Assembly: GCA_024695475.1 (NCBI GenBank)
Contig: JAILIC010000113.1
Coordinates: 1-37,577 of the forward strand
From: Treponema sp.
Lineage (GTDB): Bacteria > Spirochaetota > Spirochaetia > Treponematales > Treponemataceae
Length of the DNA: 37,577 nt
Direction of reading: 5' to 3'
Notes under the pieces: generated by a model
What the model was told of the DNA's origin: nothing
Seen by the model: the letters and a program-made list of their open reading frames with translations, nothing else
Databases searched by the model: none
Part shown: piece after piece, positions 36,651 through 37,577 of the stretch
Layout of the letters: every line of letters begins with the position of its first letter
How positions within the stretch are numbered: the stretch's first letter is position 1
Position numbers and translations under genes: made by a program

Positions 36651-37577
36651 ATGACTACAGAAACAATTTACAAAATCACATCAAAAATGGCTGAATTCCT
36701 TTCGGTAACGCAGTTAGAAATATTGAGCAAAGTATGTTTTGAAATTCTTGCCAAAGAGCCGGACGTTAAAACAATTAAAAAACACAAACAAAACCTTATA
36801 AAACAATTTATCAGTGCAAAAAAAGTGGAAGGATGTTCCAAAAGGACGGAAGAATATTATTATTCTGTTCTTTTTTGTTTTGAAAAAAACATCACCTGCG
36901 ATATTTGTAACGCCGATACAAACACAATCCGTGACTACCTCATAAAATACCAGAAAATCAACAACTGCACCAATGTCACACTCGACACCATACGCAGAAT
37001 TCTCTCCAGCTTTTACCGCTGGCTTGAAGAAGAAGATTTTATCATAAAAAGTCCTATGAAACGAATCCACAGAATAAAAACACCTTCCGTCATAAAGCCT
37101 GCTTTTTCAGATGAGCAGATTGAGAATATAAGAAGTACAGCTGCCACAAACAAGCGGAATATTGCCATCATAGATATTTTACTTTCATCAGGTATAAGAG
37201 TAAGTGAACTTGTCAACCTTGACTGCTCTGCAGTCGATCTAAACTCACGGACTTGCATAGTATTTGGCAAAGGCTCAAAACAGCGCGAAACTTATTTTGA
37301 TGTGCGGACAAAAATTGAGCTTGCAAACTACCTAAAAACACGGACAGACAATAACAAGGCACTTTTTATAACAGAACGTAAAAACAAAGAACTAGAAACG
37401 TATACAAGGCTCTCGGTAAATGCAATTGAAAAAATGATACGCGAAGTAGGTCAAAAAACACAGATTGATAACGTCCATCCGCACCGTTTTCGCCGTACAA
37501 TGGCTACAAAGGCCATAGACAAGGGCATGCCTATTGAGCAGGTACAGGTCTTACTAGGACATACAAAAATAGATACG
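36651..37577 (+). CDS. Tyrosine recombinase/integrase, C-terminus cut by window edge
   Basis: 309 codons open to the right edge, start ATG 36651 with a strong AGGGGTGAT upstream. The N-terminal core-binding domain (~45-135; SKRTEEYYYSVLFCF, ILSSFYRWLEEE) is XerC/D-like. Catalytic residues seen: arginine in LLSSGIRVSELVNL, lysine in VFGKGSKQRE, the HxxR in VHPHRFRRTMAT, and histidine in VLLGHTKIDT. The nucleophilic tyrosine would lie just past the window. There is no extra patch of the kind found in integron IntI. Probably the integrase of a mobile element; its attachment site is not identified. Confidence 0.9.
   Translation, partial: MTTETIYKITSKMAEFLSVTQLEILSKVCFEILAKEPDVKTIKKHKQNLIKQFISAKKVEGCSKRTEEYYYSVLFCFEKNITCDICNADTNTIRDYLIKYQKINNCTNVTLDTIRRILSSFYRWLEEEDFIIKSPMKRIHRIKTPSVIKPAFSDEQIENIRSTAATNKRNIAIIDILLSSGIRVSELVNLDCSAVDLNSRTCIVFGKGSKQRETYFDVRTKIELANYLKTRTDNNKALFITERKNKELETYTRLSVNAIEKMIREVGQKTQIDNVHPHRFRRTMATKAIDKGMPIEQVQVLLGHTKIDT

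Noticed and set aside
36714-37270. Two minus-strand ORFs of 118 and 85 codons
   Set aside because: They are antisense shadows of the tyrosine recombinase, which has all its catalytic motifs on the plus strand.
36651-37577. Integron integrase with attC array
   Set aside because: The recombinase lacks the extra IntI-specific patch before the HxxR motif, and the adjacent 22-bp tandem repeats are far shorter than attC sites.

Overview
The window looks like part of a spirochaete chromosome, most likely a host-associated Treponema (gut, rumen or oral). The reasons are a moderately low GC content, a phosphonate pathway in which the AEP cytidylyltransferase PntC is fused to the AEP transaminase (an arrangement described from Treponema denticola), many diverged membrane glycosyltransferases, and lipoproteins with a relaxed lipobox. 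The genus is an inference; no rRNA or other marker gene is present.

From 1 to about 33100 the window is one large cell-surface glycan or glycolipid locus. It begins with a truncated polyprenol-phosphate mannosyltransferase on the minus strand, a plus-strand GtrB-like GT2, a minus-strand GumK-like GT, and a GtrII-like membrane glucosyltransferase followed by the first of three giant membrane enzymes. From 7477 to 33096 every gene is on the plus strand, with short gaps or overlaps. In order these are: (a) an Arn-like cassette (sugar aminotransferase, ArnC-like GT2, two half-size ArnE/ArnF-like transporters, GT-C membrane protein); (b) a module with a YidC-phosphotransferase fusion, a TagF-like transferase and a complete route to CMP-2-aminoethylphosphonate (PEP mutase, phosphonopyruvate decarboxylase, PntC-AepW fusion); (c) a GDP-D-glycero-alpha-D-manno-heptose cassette (HddA, GmhA, HddC-GmhB fusion) plus a GT4; (d) a second module with a YidC-phosphotransferase fusion, a TagF-like transferase, a class V aminotransferase and a TagD-like cytidylyltransferase fused to a Gfo/Idh-like domain; (e) two more GT4 enzymes.

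The standout is a family of three ~900-residue proteins (4710, 12183, 24498). In each, a minimal YidC/Oxa1 membrane core, whose groove arginine is replaced by threonine, is fused through extra membrane helices to an alkaline-phosphatase-superfamily (LtaS/EptA-like) transferase domain. Two of the three are followed immediately by an 'IDPGTGS' membrane-anchored TagF-like protein and then by genes that make a nucleotide-activated amino head group. I infer two parallel systems that decorate a surface polymer or lipid with phosphonate or phospho-amino groups: CMP-AEP in one, an unidentified CDP-linked (probably amino) compound in the other.

From 33100 to the end is an accessory region: a hairpin terminator, a minus-strand AAA-ATPase/PD-(D/E)XK protein of a mobile repeated family, an orphan RHS toxin tip (DUF4474-like) overlapping an ankyrin-repeat lipoprotein that is probably its immunity protein, an unusual array of seven in-phase 22-bp degenerate repeats with hairpins and a 25-codon ORF, and a tyrosine recombinase running off the right edge. 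I saw no tRNA, rRNA or CRISPR.
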